The notes under the pieces are model-generated. The model saw only the letters and a program-made list of their open reading frames with translations, ran no database searches and had not been told where the DNA came from. A DNA stretch of 64,000 nucleotides, taken from positions 3,726,001 through 3,790,000 of the forward strand of contig NZ_KB375270.1 in NCBI RefSeq assembly GCF_000314735.2, read 5' to 3'. Below, one piece after another: positions 8,795 to 17,800 of the stretch (position 1 is the first letter of the stretch; the number at the start of each line of letters is the position of its first letter). The DNA is from Afipia felis ATCC 53690. Its GTDB lineage: Bacteria > Pseudomonadota > Alphaproteobacteria > Rhizobiales > Xanthobacteraceae. The position numbers and the translations under genes are program-made.

Positions 8795-10288
8795 ATGACA
8801 TTCAGATTGGAAGAGATGCCTCCGTCGCTGCGGCGGATGCTGTCGCGGCGCCGCGCGCTGCAATCTGCGGGCGCGATGGCGATGCTGGCCGCGAGCCCGA
8901 TGCGGCTCGCTTTCGCGCAAACCAAGACGCAAGCCTCGGCGGACGTCACAGGGCGTCTGGCCCGCTACATGGTCTCGGCGCGCGACAAGGCGCTGCCGGA
9001 TGCCGTGATGACGGAATGCAAAAACCGCATTCTCGATACGTTCGGCGCCATGGTGTCGGGGTCGCGCATGACGCCCGGTGAGAAGGCGGTGAGCTACGTC
9101 AAGTCGCTCGGCGGTACGGAACAGGCGTCGATCATCGGCGCGAACTTCCGCACTACCATGATCAACGCAGCACTGGCGAATGCGATGTGCGCCCATGCCG
9201 ACGAGACCGACGATTTCGAGCCGGTCACCAAGGCGCATCCCGGAAGCTGCGTGGTCCCGCCCGCGCTGGCGCTTGCGGAGCAGCAGGGCAGCAGCGGCAT
9301 GGAATTCATCCGCGCCGTTACGCTCGGCTACGATCTATGCTGTCGCCTCTTGATGGCGCTCGGGCCGAACATCGTCCGTGGTTCGCATCGCAGCGCCGAG
9401 GGCACCAGTTCGACCTTCGGCGCGCTCGGTTCTGCCGCGTCGCTGGCGAAGCTGGATGAGACCGGCATGCGCTTCGCGATCTCCTATGCGGCGCAGCAGG
9501 TATCCGGCCTGTGGAGCTGGGTGAAGGACAAGGACCATGTCGAGAAGGCATTCGACTTCGCCGGCATGGGCGCGCGCAACGGCGTCACTGCCGTCACCAT
9601 GGTGAAGTCGGGAATGACCGGCGTCTCGGACGTGCTCGACGGCACGCACAATCTCTTTATCGCGCTGTCGAGCAATCCGAAACCCGAGGCGATGCTGGAG
9701 GGGCTCGGCAGCCGCTTCTATGTCACCGAGACGGCGATCAAGACCTATTCGGTCGGTTATCCGATCCAGTCGCCGCTGGATGCGATCCTGACGCTGCGGA
9801 AGGAGCACAACCTTACCCCGGACAATGTGAAAAGCATTGTAGTCAAGCTGCCGACCGATGCGGTGGGCATTGTCGGCCACAGCGCGATGCCGGACGTGAA
9901 CTGCCAGCATCTGGTGGCGGTGGCGCTGGTCAAGGGCGCGGTGTCGTTCGTCGACAGCCACGATCAGGCGCTGATGCATGATCCGGGGATCATGAAAGAA
10001 ACCGCGAAGGTCGCCATTCAGGACGACCCGTCCCTGATGGACCCGGCTGCTCCGCGCAGCGCAAGGGTCGAAGTGACCATGACCGACGGCAAGGTCGTCA
10101 GCCATTTCACCAAATTCCCGCCCGGCACCAAGGAAAACCCGTTGAGCATCGAGGCGGTGAACGCCAAGGCGCGCGACCTGATATCGCCGGTTCTCGGCGC
10201 GGAGAAGACCGAACGGTTGATCGAGCGGATCAACAAGTTAGAGACGCTCGACAATATGAATGAACTGCGGCCGCTGTTCACGGCCTGA
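8795..10288 (+). CDS. MmgE/PrpD family protein, exported (copy 2)
   Basis: Paralogue of the preceding gene, 497 residues, starting at ATG 8795, 10 bases after its stop, hence one operon. The N-terminus has a Tat-like stretch (SRRRALQSAGAMAMLAASPM, cleavage near LAFAQ). The family core is visible as ADETDDFEPVTKAHPGSCVV (substrate-site Asp/His block), GSHRSAEGTSSTFGALGSAA and YPIQSPLDAILTLR. The two proteins differ widely in sequence, so they may form a heteromer or act on successive substrates. An enzymatic role as dehydratase/isomerase is a family inference. Confidence 0.87.
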   Translation: MTFRLEEMPPSLRRMLSRRRALQSAGAMAMLAASPMRLAFAQTKTQASADVTGRLARYMVSARDKALPDAVMTECKNRILDTFGAMVSGSRMTPGEKAVSYVKSLGGTEQASIIGANFRTTMINAALANAMCAHADETDDFEPVTKAHPGSCVVPPALALAEQQGSSGMEFIRAVTLGYDLCCRLLMALGPNIVRGSHRSAEGTSSTFGALGSAASLAKLDETGMRFAISYAAQQVSGLWSWVKDKDHVEKAFDFAGMGARNGVTAVTMVKSGMTGVSDVLDGTHNLFIALSSNPKPEAMLEGLGSRFYVTETAIKTYSVGYPIQSPLDAILTLRKEHNLTPDNVKSIVVKLPTDAVGIVGHSAMPDVNCQHLVAVALVKGAVSFVDSHDQALMHDPGIMKETAKVAIQDDPSLMDPAAPRSARVEVTMTDGKVVSHFTKFPPGTKENPLSIEAVNAKARDLISPVLGAEKTERLIERINKLETLDNMNELRPLFTA

Positions 10289-10321
10289 TCCGGGCGACGA
10301 TCCTCCTGTTGTCCCAACTTT

Positions 10322-10353
10322 GCCCGCCGGCCCGCTTCATGCGGGGCGGCGGC
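10322..10353 (+). terminator. GC-rich hairpin after MmgE/PrpD operon
   Basis: GCCCGCCGGCCCGC and GCGGGGCGGCGGC pair around a TTCAT loop, with one bulge, about 35 bases after the operon's stop. No long T run follows, so its strength as an intrinsic terminator is uncertain. Confidence 0.4.
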
Positions 10354-10390
10354 TTTGCTATGTAAGGGCTTTATTTAGAGGAATTGCATC

Positions 10391-10771
10391 ATGAGAGCTT
10401 CGTCGCTCAGTTTTCTCGTCGCCGCCTTGATCCTCGCGTTCGGCATGCTCTGGGGCCTTGCGATGGCGATCTCGCAGAATCATTCGACCCTGACGGCCCA
10501 CGCCCATCTCAATCTGCTCGGCTGGGTGTCCTTGTTCCTGTTCGGGCTGTTCTACCGCCTGCATCCGGCACTGGACGCCGCGCGCGTGGCGCGCCTGCAG
10601 GTGCTGATCTGGATCGCCGGAACTATTGTGATGGTGATCGGCGTCGCCATGATCCATATGGGCAACCACCAGGGCGAACCGTTGGCCGGGGCGGGCTCGG
10701 TCATGGTGCTCGTGAGCGTCGCGTTGTTCGTGTGGCAGGTGATCCGCCATGAGCGAACGAGCGCCGCCTGA
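10391..10771 (+). CDS. Four-helix membrane protein, heme-copper-oxidase-like
   Basis: Integral membrane protein of 126 residues with four predicted helices (about 5-27, 37-56, 70-90 and 100-118). It contains STLTAHAHLNLLGWVSLFLF; His-containing motifs of this kind recall the NnrS / cbb3 subunit I-like small proteins of rhizobia. The start at 10391 has GAGGAATTGC upstream. No operon partner: pyruvate kinase is convergent 2 bases away. Function is not established; heme or metal binding is a guess from the His pair. Confidence 0.7.
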   Translation: MRASSLSFLVAALILAFGMLWGLAMAISQNHSTLTAHAHLNLLGWVSLFLFGLFYRLHPALDAARVARLQVLIWIAGTIVMVIGVAMIHMGNHQGEPLAGAGSVMVLVSVALFVWQVIRHERTSAA

Positions 10772-10773
10772 GA

Positions 10774-12210
10774 TCAGATATTGGCGTCGCTGTCCGAACC
10801 GATGGTGGCGATACGCACCATGTTGGTGGTGCCGGGTGTGCCGAACGGCACGCCCGCGACGACGATGACGCGCTCGCCCGCCTTGGCAAAGCCATCGCGA
10901 TAGGCGATCCGCCCGGCGCGCTGAATCATGTCGTCGCCGTCATGGGCGTCTTCCGCCACCACGCAATGCACGCCCCACAACAGGGCGAGCTTGCGCGCGA
11001 CCGTGGCATTCGGCGTGATCGCGACGATCGGGCAACGCGGCCGCTCGCGCGCGACACGTACGGCGGTCGAGCCCGAACTGGTCCAGCAGATAATGGCCGG
11101 CAGATGCAGAGTTTCGGCGATCCGCCGCGCGGCGTCGGCGATGGCGTCGCCGGCCGTTGCTTCCGGCGCGGGGCGCTGCCCGTCGATCACGCTGCCGAAG
11201 GTCGAGTCGCGCTCTACCTCTTCGCCGATGTGATCCATCATCATCACCGCGTCGGAGGGATATTTGCCCGCCGCCGATTCCGCCGACAGCATCACGGCGT
11301 CCGCGCCTTCGAACACCGCGGTCGCGACGTCGGAAACCTCAGCGCGCGTCGGCACCGGCGAGGCGATCATCGATTCCAGCATCTGGGTGGCGATGATGAC
11401 AGGCTTGCCCATGCGCCGGGCCATCCGTGTCATCTGCTTCTGAAGTCCCGGAACGCGCTCGACCGGCATTTCGACGCCGAGATCGCCGCGCGCCACCATG
11501 ATGGCGTCGGAGGCTTCCATGATCGCCTCGAGGCGCTCGATCGCCTGCGGCTTCTCGATCTTCGACATGATCGCCGCGCGGCCACGCACGATGCGGCGCG
11601 CCTCATGCACGTCATCGGCGCGCTGCACGAAGGAGAGCGCGATCCAGTCGGTGCCGGCTTCGAGCGCAGCGGCGAGGTCGGCATGGTCTTTTGCGGTCAT
11701 CGCCGAGACGGGCAAGTCGGTGTCCGGCAAGCTCACGCCCTTGCGGTCGGAGATACGGCCGCCGATCACGACGCGCGTCACCGCACGGTCGTGCGAGGTC
11801 TTCTCCGCGATCAAGCGCAGCTTGCCATCGTCAATCAGGAGAGCATCGCCGGGCTTCAGCGCGCGCAGGATTTCGGGGTGGGGCAATTGAACGCGCGTTT
11901 TGTCGCCGGGCGCGGGATCGGAATCGAGCACGAAATCCTGCCCGTTGGCGAGAACCGCCGCGCCGTCCTGAAAGGTGCCGAGCCGCAGCTTCGGGCCCTG
12001 CAGGTCGACGAGAATGCCGATCGGCCGGTTGTAGCTCGCCTCGACGCTGCGGATGGTGGTGATCAACTCCCGCATCTTGTCATGCGAGGTGTGGCTCATG
12101 TTGATGCGGAAGACGTCGGCACCCGCTTCGAACAGCTTGCGGATGGTGGCGCTGTCGGACGATGCAGGCCCGAGCGTTGCGAGAATACGGACGCGCCGCA
12201 GCCGCCTCAT
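10774..12210 (-). CDS. pyk: Pyruvate kinase
   Basis: Catalyses phosphoenolpyruvate + ADP to pyruvate + ATP, the last step of glycolysis. The 478 residues match the family. The N-terminal RRVRILATLGPASSDSATIR and VFRINMSHTSHDKM carry the K/R and N-x-S-H substrate residues. The catalytic block is IMSKIEKPQAIERLEAIMEA, followed by MVARGDLGVEMP and IATQMLESM; the signature potassium/magnesium residues are conserved. The C-terminal allosteric domain contains CWTSSGSTAVRVARERP. The start ATG at 12210 overlaps the stop of the DUF1036 gene (ATGA), so the two are translationally coupled. Confidence 0.96.
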   Translation of the reverse strand: MRRLRRVRILATLGPASSDSATIRKLFEAGADVFRINMSHTSHDKMRELITTIRSVEASYNRPIGILVDLQGPKLRLGTFQDGAAVLANGQDFVLDSDPAPGDKTRVQLPHPEILRALKPGDALLIDDGKLRLIAEKTSHDRAVTRVVIGGRISDRKGVSLPDTDLPVSAMTAKDHADLAAALEAGTDWIALSFVQRADDVHEARRIVRGRAAIMSKIEKPQAIERLEAIMEASDAIMVARGDLGVEMPVERVPGLQKQMTRMARRMGKPVIIATQMLESMIASPVPTRAEVSDVATAVFEGADAVMLSAESAAGKYPSDAVMMMDHIGEEVERDSTFGSVIDGQRPAPEATAGDAIADAARRIAETLHLPAIICWTSSGSTAVRVARERPRCPIVAITPNATVARKLALLWGVHCVVAEDAHDGDDMIQRAGRIAYRDGFAKAGERVIVVAGVPFGTPGTTNMVRIATIGSDSDANI

Positions 12211-12779
12211 TGCGTCTTTCCGGGCGCGGGAAGCGGGGCAGGGGTGGGAAGGAGGCCGCCCGGCTGGCCCGCGTCGGGTGCGTTCGGCAGCCCCGGCAAG
12301 GTCGGTTGCTGACGCTGGAGATTCTGCTCGTTGGTCTCGGTCAGTTGCACCGTCCAGGAGCGCTGCTCGCCGGTGTCGACTTCGTAGAAGCCGGTACGGT
12401 CGAAGCCGCGGGCAAGGCAGTTCTCGGTGCCCTTGATGGTGAATTCCTTGTCGCGCGAACACATGAAGGCCTGGCCGGACCATTCGCCGCCGCGGTCGTA
12501 ATCGAGCCCGTAGATGTAATAATAGCGTGCGACCAGCGTGCCCTTCAGCAGCGTCTCGCAGGCGTGGGAGGAGATATTCCACCAGCCCTCGGTGACCCAG
12601 CCTTCGGCGTCCTTGTAGCCGAGCGCGATGCCGACGCGGCTGGAGGTGTTGTTGCACAAGCGGAAATCGGCCCGCGCCGGCGCGGTGGACGCGCACAACG
12701 CCGGAATGGCCAGGGTGAATCCGAACAAAAGGGGCAGGATCAGGCGCAAGACAGGTAACCGCACATTCGCTTTCGGCAT
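12207..12779 (-). CDS. DUF1036 domain secreted protein
   Basis: Protein of 190 residues with a Sec signal peptide (residues 1-37, ending PARA), a DUF1036 domain (FRLCNNTSSRVGIALGYKD; WWNISSHACETLLKG; YYYIYGLDYDRGGEW) and a Pro-rich C-terminal tail (about residues 165-190). It is upstream of and overlapping pyk by four bases, an arrangement conserved in Bradyrhizobium relatives as far as I recall. DUF1036 proteins are predicted periplasmic and of unknown function; the conserved Cys residues suggest disulfides. Confidence 0.87.
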   Translation of the reverse strand: MPKANVRLPVLRLILPLLFGFTLAIPALCASTAPARADFRLCNNTSSRVGIALGYKDAEGWVTEGWWNISSHACETLLKGTLVARYYYIYGLDYDRGGEWSGQAFMCSRDKEFTIKGTENCLARGFDRTGFYEVDTGEQRSWTVQLTETNEQNLQRQQPTLPGLPNAPDAGQPGGLLPTPAPLPAPGKTQ

Positions 12780-12912
12780 TGGCGCAGGCTATCTCAAACG
12801 CGGATTGAATTCCAACCGTCCGGCCGGGACCGGTAAAGGGACTGGTAAAATCCGCTGCCGGGGTTATGTGCTTGGGCAGGCAACTGAAGCAAGCCGGAGA
12901 ACGAGGAGCATC

Positions 12913-13215
12913 ATGGCCATCGACAAAGCCACCCAAACCGAGCTGGAAGCGGCCGTTTTCCGCCGTCTCGTCGCGCATCTGCAGAAGCGCACCGACGTGC
13001 AGAACATCGACATGATGAATCTGACGGGATTTTGCCGCAACTGTCTGTCGAACTGGATGAAGGACGCCGCCGACGAGCGTGGCGTGCCGATGACCAAGGA
13101 CGAGGGCCGCAAGGCCGTCTACGGCATGCCCTACGAGGAATGGAAGGCGAAGCACCAGAAAGAGGCAACGCCGGAACAGATCGCGGCGATGAAGCAGGCG
13201 GCCGCGGGCCACTGA
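12913..13215 (+). CDS. DUF1244 domain-containing protein
   Basis: A 100-residue soluble protein. The diagnostic block is MMNLTGFCRNCLSNWMKDAA (about residues 34-53), with two Cys in CRNC, followed by YGMPYEEWKAKHQKEATPEQ. Start at ATG 12913 (MAIDKATQ). It is divergent from DUF1036/pyk and upstream of the DUF2312 genes, a common alphaproteobacterial neighbourhood. Function unknown; a CxxC pair may bind metal or be redox active. Confidence 0.88.
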   Translation: MAIDKATQTELEAAVFRRLVAHLQKRTDVQNIDMMNLTGFCRNCLSNWMKDAADERGVPMTKDEGRKAVYGMPYEEWKAKHQKEATPEQIAAMKQAAAGH

Positions 13216-13394
13216 CGCGTCGCGGGATCGCTGAAAAAAGCGTGAAGCAGTCAGGCTTTTAAACACAGCCTGTGGGCATTGTGGACGGCGCGGTGCGTTG
13301 CCTTGACGCAACCTGCCTGAGTGGATGATGTGACCGTCCCAAGACGCCCAGGCGAATGGCCCGCGTGCGCCTCATCAAAGTTCAGGAGTATCCG

Positions 13395-13556
13395 ATGGCC
13401 ACAGCCGCCGCCGTGAAGGAAGACGTCGCCCACCGTTTCGCCAAGGATCAGCTCAAGGCCATCATCGAGCGCATCGAGCGGCTGGAAGAAGAGAAAAAGA
13501 CGATCTCCGACGACATCCGCGACGTCTATGCCGAAGCCAAGGGCAACGGTTTCTAA
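13395..13556 (+). pseudogene. Truncated DUF2312 gene
   Basis: Encodes only 53 residues ([20 protein letters not shown] ... AEAKGNGF), then TAA. The DUF2312 family is 85-95 residues and continues after the glycine-phenylalanine with a DVKA...RKQDANE...EEQE...LQALGM half, which is present in the second copy at 13654 but absent here. The break falls immediately after the GGTTTC codon pair. Its third-position GC and high GC resemble the chromosome to the left. It is therefore likely the resident gene, cut by insertion or deletion at the edge of the mobile island. The 3' half is not seen elsewhere in the window. Confidence 0.7.
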
Positions 13557-13653
13557 TCTTCCCCCTTTTCAGACTATGACAATGAAATCAGATAGTTAAT
13601 TGGAGACGTGTCGCCTAAGTCGTCACGGTCAGTTTGCTACTAAGGAAAACCAC

Positions 13654-13935
13654 ATGTCCGCTACCGCTCCCGCCGAAACTGCCACTGCCTCGCCTGTGAA
13701 AGGCAATGTTGCGGCCGCTGAACTGCGTCAATTTGTGGAACGCGTCGAGCGGCTGGAAGAGGAAAAAAAGACCATTTCCGATGATATCCGCGATGTGTTC
13801 GCCGAAATGAAGGGTCGGGGGTATGACGTTAAAGCGGTCCGTCAGCTCCTTAAAATCAGAAAGCAGGACGCCAACGAGCGTGAGGAGCAAGAGGCCATTC
13901 TTGATGTGTACTTGCAAGCACTAGGAATGATTTGA
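13654..13935 (+). CDS. DUF2312 family protein (full-length copy)
   Basis: Complete 93-residue DUF2312 protein: Ala/Thr-rich N-terminus, a coiled-coil core ([20 protein letters not shown]) and C-terminal [20 protein letters not shown]. Family members resemble GapR, the small coiled-coil DNA-binding protein that follows overtwisted DNA in Caulobacter, so nucleoid/DNA binding is the likely role. The start at 13654 follows AAGGAAAACC. Compared with the truncated copy 100 bases upstream, the shared core differs at many third positions and is less GC-rich. This suggests it arrived with the island and replaces the broken gene. Confidence 0.85.
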   Translation: MSATAPAETATASPVKGNVAAAELRQFVERVERLEEEKKTISDDIRDVFAEMKGRGYDVKAVRQLLKIRKQDANEREEQEAILDVYLQALGMI

Positions 13936-14037
13936 CCGCATAGCTGGCGCACCGGCGCACGCGAATTGGAATGAGGTTTGTTTGAGCGAGGGTTCAATGC
14001 TCACCCCGACGAATATGACGCGTGCACCGCGCAAGGC

Positions 14038-14826
14038 TCAGGCACCGACCTTTGCGAGTGATCGAAGAAGCGCCAATTCATCTTTGGAAATTAGTGCCGC
14101 GCCGGTTCCATCTGACATTTTCACGCGAACCTTGTCGTAGATCAAATCGAACTGACGTAGTTCAGCGTTCGACGTTAACTTCATCAAGAGCCGACGAAGC
14201 GCCAAGCGATCATCGTCTGTCAGTTCGCTGGCGCTGCCGCGCATTGCCGCGGCGCTACCGTCAATCACAGCGTCGAGATCAACGGCCCACAACTTTGGCA
14301 CCGCCTCGACGGCCAACCGAAGCTTGCGCTGTGCTGCGCGGCCTTTCTCGATTTCAGTCATGATCAAATGCCGGTCGCCTTGGTCTGGAATTTTCGAGAT
14401 TATTGCTTCGACGCTTCGGGCTCTTGGGTGGTTTGGATGCCGCTTTTTTTGAAAGCCGTTGGCCTCGATCCGCCGCGCGTCGAGATATTTTTTGAGATTT
14501 TCATCGGCACGCAACGTGCTTGCGTTAGGACCCGGCCACAATTTAGCGCCATCTTGTCCCTTCGCAGTTTGACGGCGAATTTTTATATATTCACCCACGC
14601 TTACCGAGTTGATCCGGCGGGGTTGAATTTTAAATAATGTTGAGTCAGCACCAACCTTATCCGCATAGTCAGCAGCTTTTCCCGATGCAATGTCGTCGCA
14701 TGCGGTTTTTAGCCGGTTTAACGTCTCAAGCCGTTTTTGTCCCCGCTTACTATCTATCGCCGCACGCTCAAGTTCGGCCATGATGGTCTCGGACAGAAGC
14801 ATACCGACGTTGCTATCGCTCTTCAT
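14038..14826 (-). CDS. Small partner protein of recombinase trio (GmtX-like)
   Basis: Protein of 262 residues, third of three overlapping genes. It has no recognisable recombinase catalytic residues. The N-terminal half (LETLNRLKTACDDIASGKAA ... SVSVGEYIKIRRQ) and helical C-terminal half (SDGTGAALISKDELALLRSL) fit an accessory DNA-binding or bridging protein. The start at 14826 overlaps the preceding gene's stop by 14 bases, so it is coupled. Gene order (tyrosine recombinase, very large recombinase, about 250-residue protein) matches what I recall of gamma-mobile-trio loci (gmtY-gmtZ-gmtX) and of the GInt operon. The match is by order and size, not by alignment. Confidence 0.55.
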   Translation of the reverse strand: MKSDSNVGMLLSETIMAELERAAIDSKRGQKRLETLNRLKTACDDIASGKAADYADKVGADSTLFKIQPRRINSVSVGEYIKIRRQTAKGQDGAKLWPGPNASTLRADENLKKYLDARRIEANGFQKKRHPNHPRARSVEAIISKIPDQGDRHLIMTEIEKGRAAQRKLRLAVEAVPKLWAVDLDAVIDGSAAAMRGSASELTDDDRLALRRLLMKLTSNAELRQFDLIYDKVRVKMSDGTGAALISKDELALLRSLAKVGA

Positions 14827-17800
14827 CACTATGATCCGAGATGGATGTTTGTGGTTGGGCGATAGCCTGCCGAATTTTTTGGCCCACATCCTGCAGGGCG
14901 GGCACATCTGTGAAGAGAATTTTTCCTTCGATGAACGCCTGTAGTTGGCTCGGATCACCGGCGTTCGCGATCAGTAAGTCTCCAAGTATATTTAGAGCCC
15001 GTCGAGCCGTATTTTTATCGAGGCGGTAGAAGAGATTGTCGAGGTCGTTACGAGGTATAAGGCGATATAGGGTATTGTCGTGAGCCTCCTCTGTCCCAGA
15101 CGGCAGGTCGACTCGAGTCTCCGGGAGCAAGTATGTACCCACGACAAGATGATGCGCCAGCTCGAATTCGTGCACCTGTTTAAAGCTGAAGTCGACGAGA
15201 GCCGGATCGAAGTCAGAGCGTGCGGGCATTAACGCCTGATCAAGTCGGTTTTCGGCATTACTTGCTTCAAGGGCAGCTTGGCAGGCTTTGATGGTTTGAA
15301 GCTCGGCGCACCACTCTTCGTAGAGTGAGTCACGGCATTCTCGTTCTCTGCGGGCCTGCGCACGAAGATCAGAGGCAGTCCTACCGCTATCTTCAGCGAT
15401 GTCGGCTTCCGCATTGATCTGCTGCTCCTTGTTCAGCGACTGCTTGATTTCAAACATCAGGCAGTTAAGCCGATGCACCAAGCCATTCAGGAACCTTGGC
15501 CCCGTTACGCGGAACCGGCATCGAGAACAGGCTCGCTGCCGGAACACCGGGGCATAGCGGCCCTCGGCCAATCGCTTGCCGCCTCTCGCACAGACGCCGC
15601 CCGGGCAAATGCCGTGGGCGAAAACATCTATCGGGGCGGATTTAGCTGACCGATGTTCTTGCAGTAGTGCCAAGCCCACTGGATCGTCGACTCCAACGGG
15701 TGTGATCGCCTCACTAATTATTTGGTCTCTGATTGCGTCGCCCTCGGAAGTATCATGGTTACCTAACTCGGCGTACGCTTTGTTCAACCGACGGTGTAAG
15801 TCGGCGTGTCGGACCTGGCGGTAGTACCATGTCATCATCACCGACGAGTGCCCCACCAAGGCTTGAATGATATCGATCGGAACGCCCGATTCATGCAGGA
15901 CCGTAACCGTCGTGATTCGGAGTGAATGGATGTCGAATACGGCCGTGTCACCATTTACAAGCGGATAGGAGTATCCAAGCTCTTGTTCTACGATCGGCTG
16001 GCAATGCTTGAGTAATGCAAGCCAATAGCTGCTGGCCATCGAGTCCGATACCGGCAGATGTCTGTCGTAGTCGGGATTGCGGAATAGGGGAAATACGTTG
16101 GGTACTGAACCGTTATAACCGTAGAGTTCGCTGATGTCGGGGTCTCTCGCGGGAATCGGTACTTCGATCGGATTGTATGTTGTCTGTAATTTTGCGAGAC
16201 GCGCGACGTTTGCCGCGAGTTCGCGGTCGATCCAGGGCACCAAATAGGGCGTCCCCGTTTTGTTGGTATTGACGAACATGCCGAGTTCGCTGCGCCGCCC
16301 ACCCTTCTCGACGAATTCGCATATTCGCAGAAATCCTTGACGACGTCCCTTTGTCGCCATCGGCAACAAGTTTGGACAATCGGCTTTCGCTGTGAGGTCA
16401 ACGCCGAATTCGTCACCCTCACCGGAATCGAGCCAGCGCGCCTGGTGTTTTCGAAGGCCGCTATGGAGAATGATGTCTATGAGAATGGGCAAAAGGGGAA
16501 AGAACACCTCTTCATAGGCCTGCGTCCTCGTATTCTTTACGATGTAGTTGTACGTTGGGCGCTGCTTTCCGAGTGTTCGAGCAAATTCAAAGTCGTTTTT
16601 CCTGTTTTCCCTAACAATGATTTCCATCACGGTTTGGTCCAATGGACGCCGTACCGATTTGGCATGTCGCGTAGGGGCTTTGCTGGCCCGATCTAACGTG
16701 ACGTCGAAGGGGCAGCTACCCGTAAAGTTGTCGCGTGTGGCCGCCAACTTCCAGGCTTTTGCGAGGGTCGCAGCTCCCCGATAAGCAGTTTGGGACTTTG
16801 TTTGGGAAAAGTGACGTTTGAGGAAATTCACATATGTATCGCCATCCGGCCTCAGATTGTTAATGTGACGGGATCTCGATATGTCCGGAAACGTCTTAGG
16901 CGCCCGCCTTTCACCGAGGTGAAGAAGAAAAATCAGCCATGTATTCAAATCTCCGATCGCATTGTCGACGGATGTTGTGCCGAACGATCCCAGAAGCTCG
17001 CGGAAATATTCCGCCCAGTCTCTGACGTAGATCGGCACGTCCGACACCGGCCGGCCAAGGCACCGCTCGACAAGCACGGTATTGCGCTTATTCGGTTGAT
17101 CACACCAAGAGAACGCTCTTACGCCAATTTTCCCAATTCGTCGGTTGCCGAAGAAAAATCCCGCCATGGGATGTGATGCCGCTGTCACTCCAAAATAGGA
17201 ACACAGAAGCTTGAAAAGATGAGTGGCGGATGCAGACCGAACCTCGCTCGAACCGCCGCCGTCCGATGCCCATTCCTTGAAGAAGACGAGCGGGCAAGCG
17301 ACTAGCTTATCACTCGCAAAGGCGTTGGACGATTGCGCGAGGGACAGAAACACGTTGAGGATATTTGCAGCGCTGGTGCTCCGCGAGACTTCCATTCGGC
17401 TCCACACCAAGTCCGCAAGCTCACGGTGCATTGCCGGTACCGCCATCCAAGCTGCGACCGGGCCCAGCTTCCGCGGATAAAGGTTTAGGATATCTTTGAT
17501 GTGTGCGACTGGTTGGAGCCACACTCCTCGCATTGAAAGATACTGTGCAAACCAAGCCCATCCGAATGTTCTACCGGCCCCGCGGGCGTGGCTCCCGCGG
17601 CCAGCGGTCTGCTGGTCGTTAAAGAATGAGTGGGTATTCCGAGCGATACACTCCAACGCTTTGGCAGCGTCGTTCGTCGACGCAAGATACTCCATGATTT
17701 CACGGTCGCGTATTAGGCTTGTCTGATTGAGCTTGAGAAGCTCATCGAGGCTCGCGTCCGACTCGAGTAAAGTTGCGATTAAGCCGAGTCGAAGGTCACG

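Noticed and set aside
7600..8949. 449-codon minus-strand frame opposite the MmgE/PrpD genes
   Set aside because: Antisense artefact of codon bias; no ribosome-binding site or domain.
10942..12312. 456-codon plus-strand frame opposite pyruvate kinase
   Set aside because: Mirror of a GC-rich coding strand; its Arg/His-rich product has no family features, and pyk is certain.
12211..13311. N-terminal extension of the pyruvate kinase frame
   Set aside because: It would overlap DUF1036 and run antisense to DUF1244; pyruvate kinase begins at MRRLRRVRIL with an ATGA overlap.
13216..14037. Search for CRISPR arrays or attachment repeats at the recombinase trio's left edge
   Set aside because: No regularly spaced repeats, and no direct repeat matching the other side of the island was found by eye.
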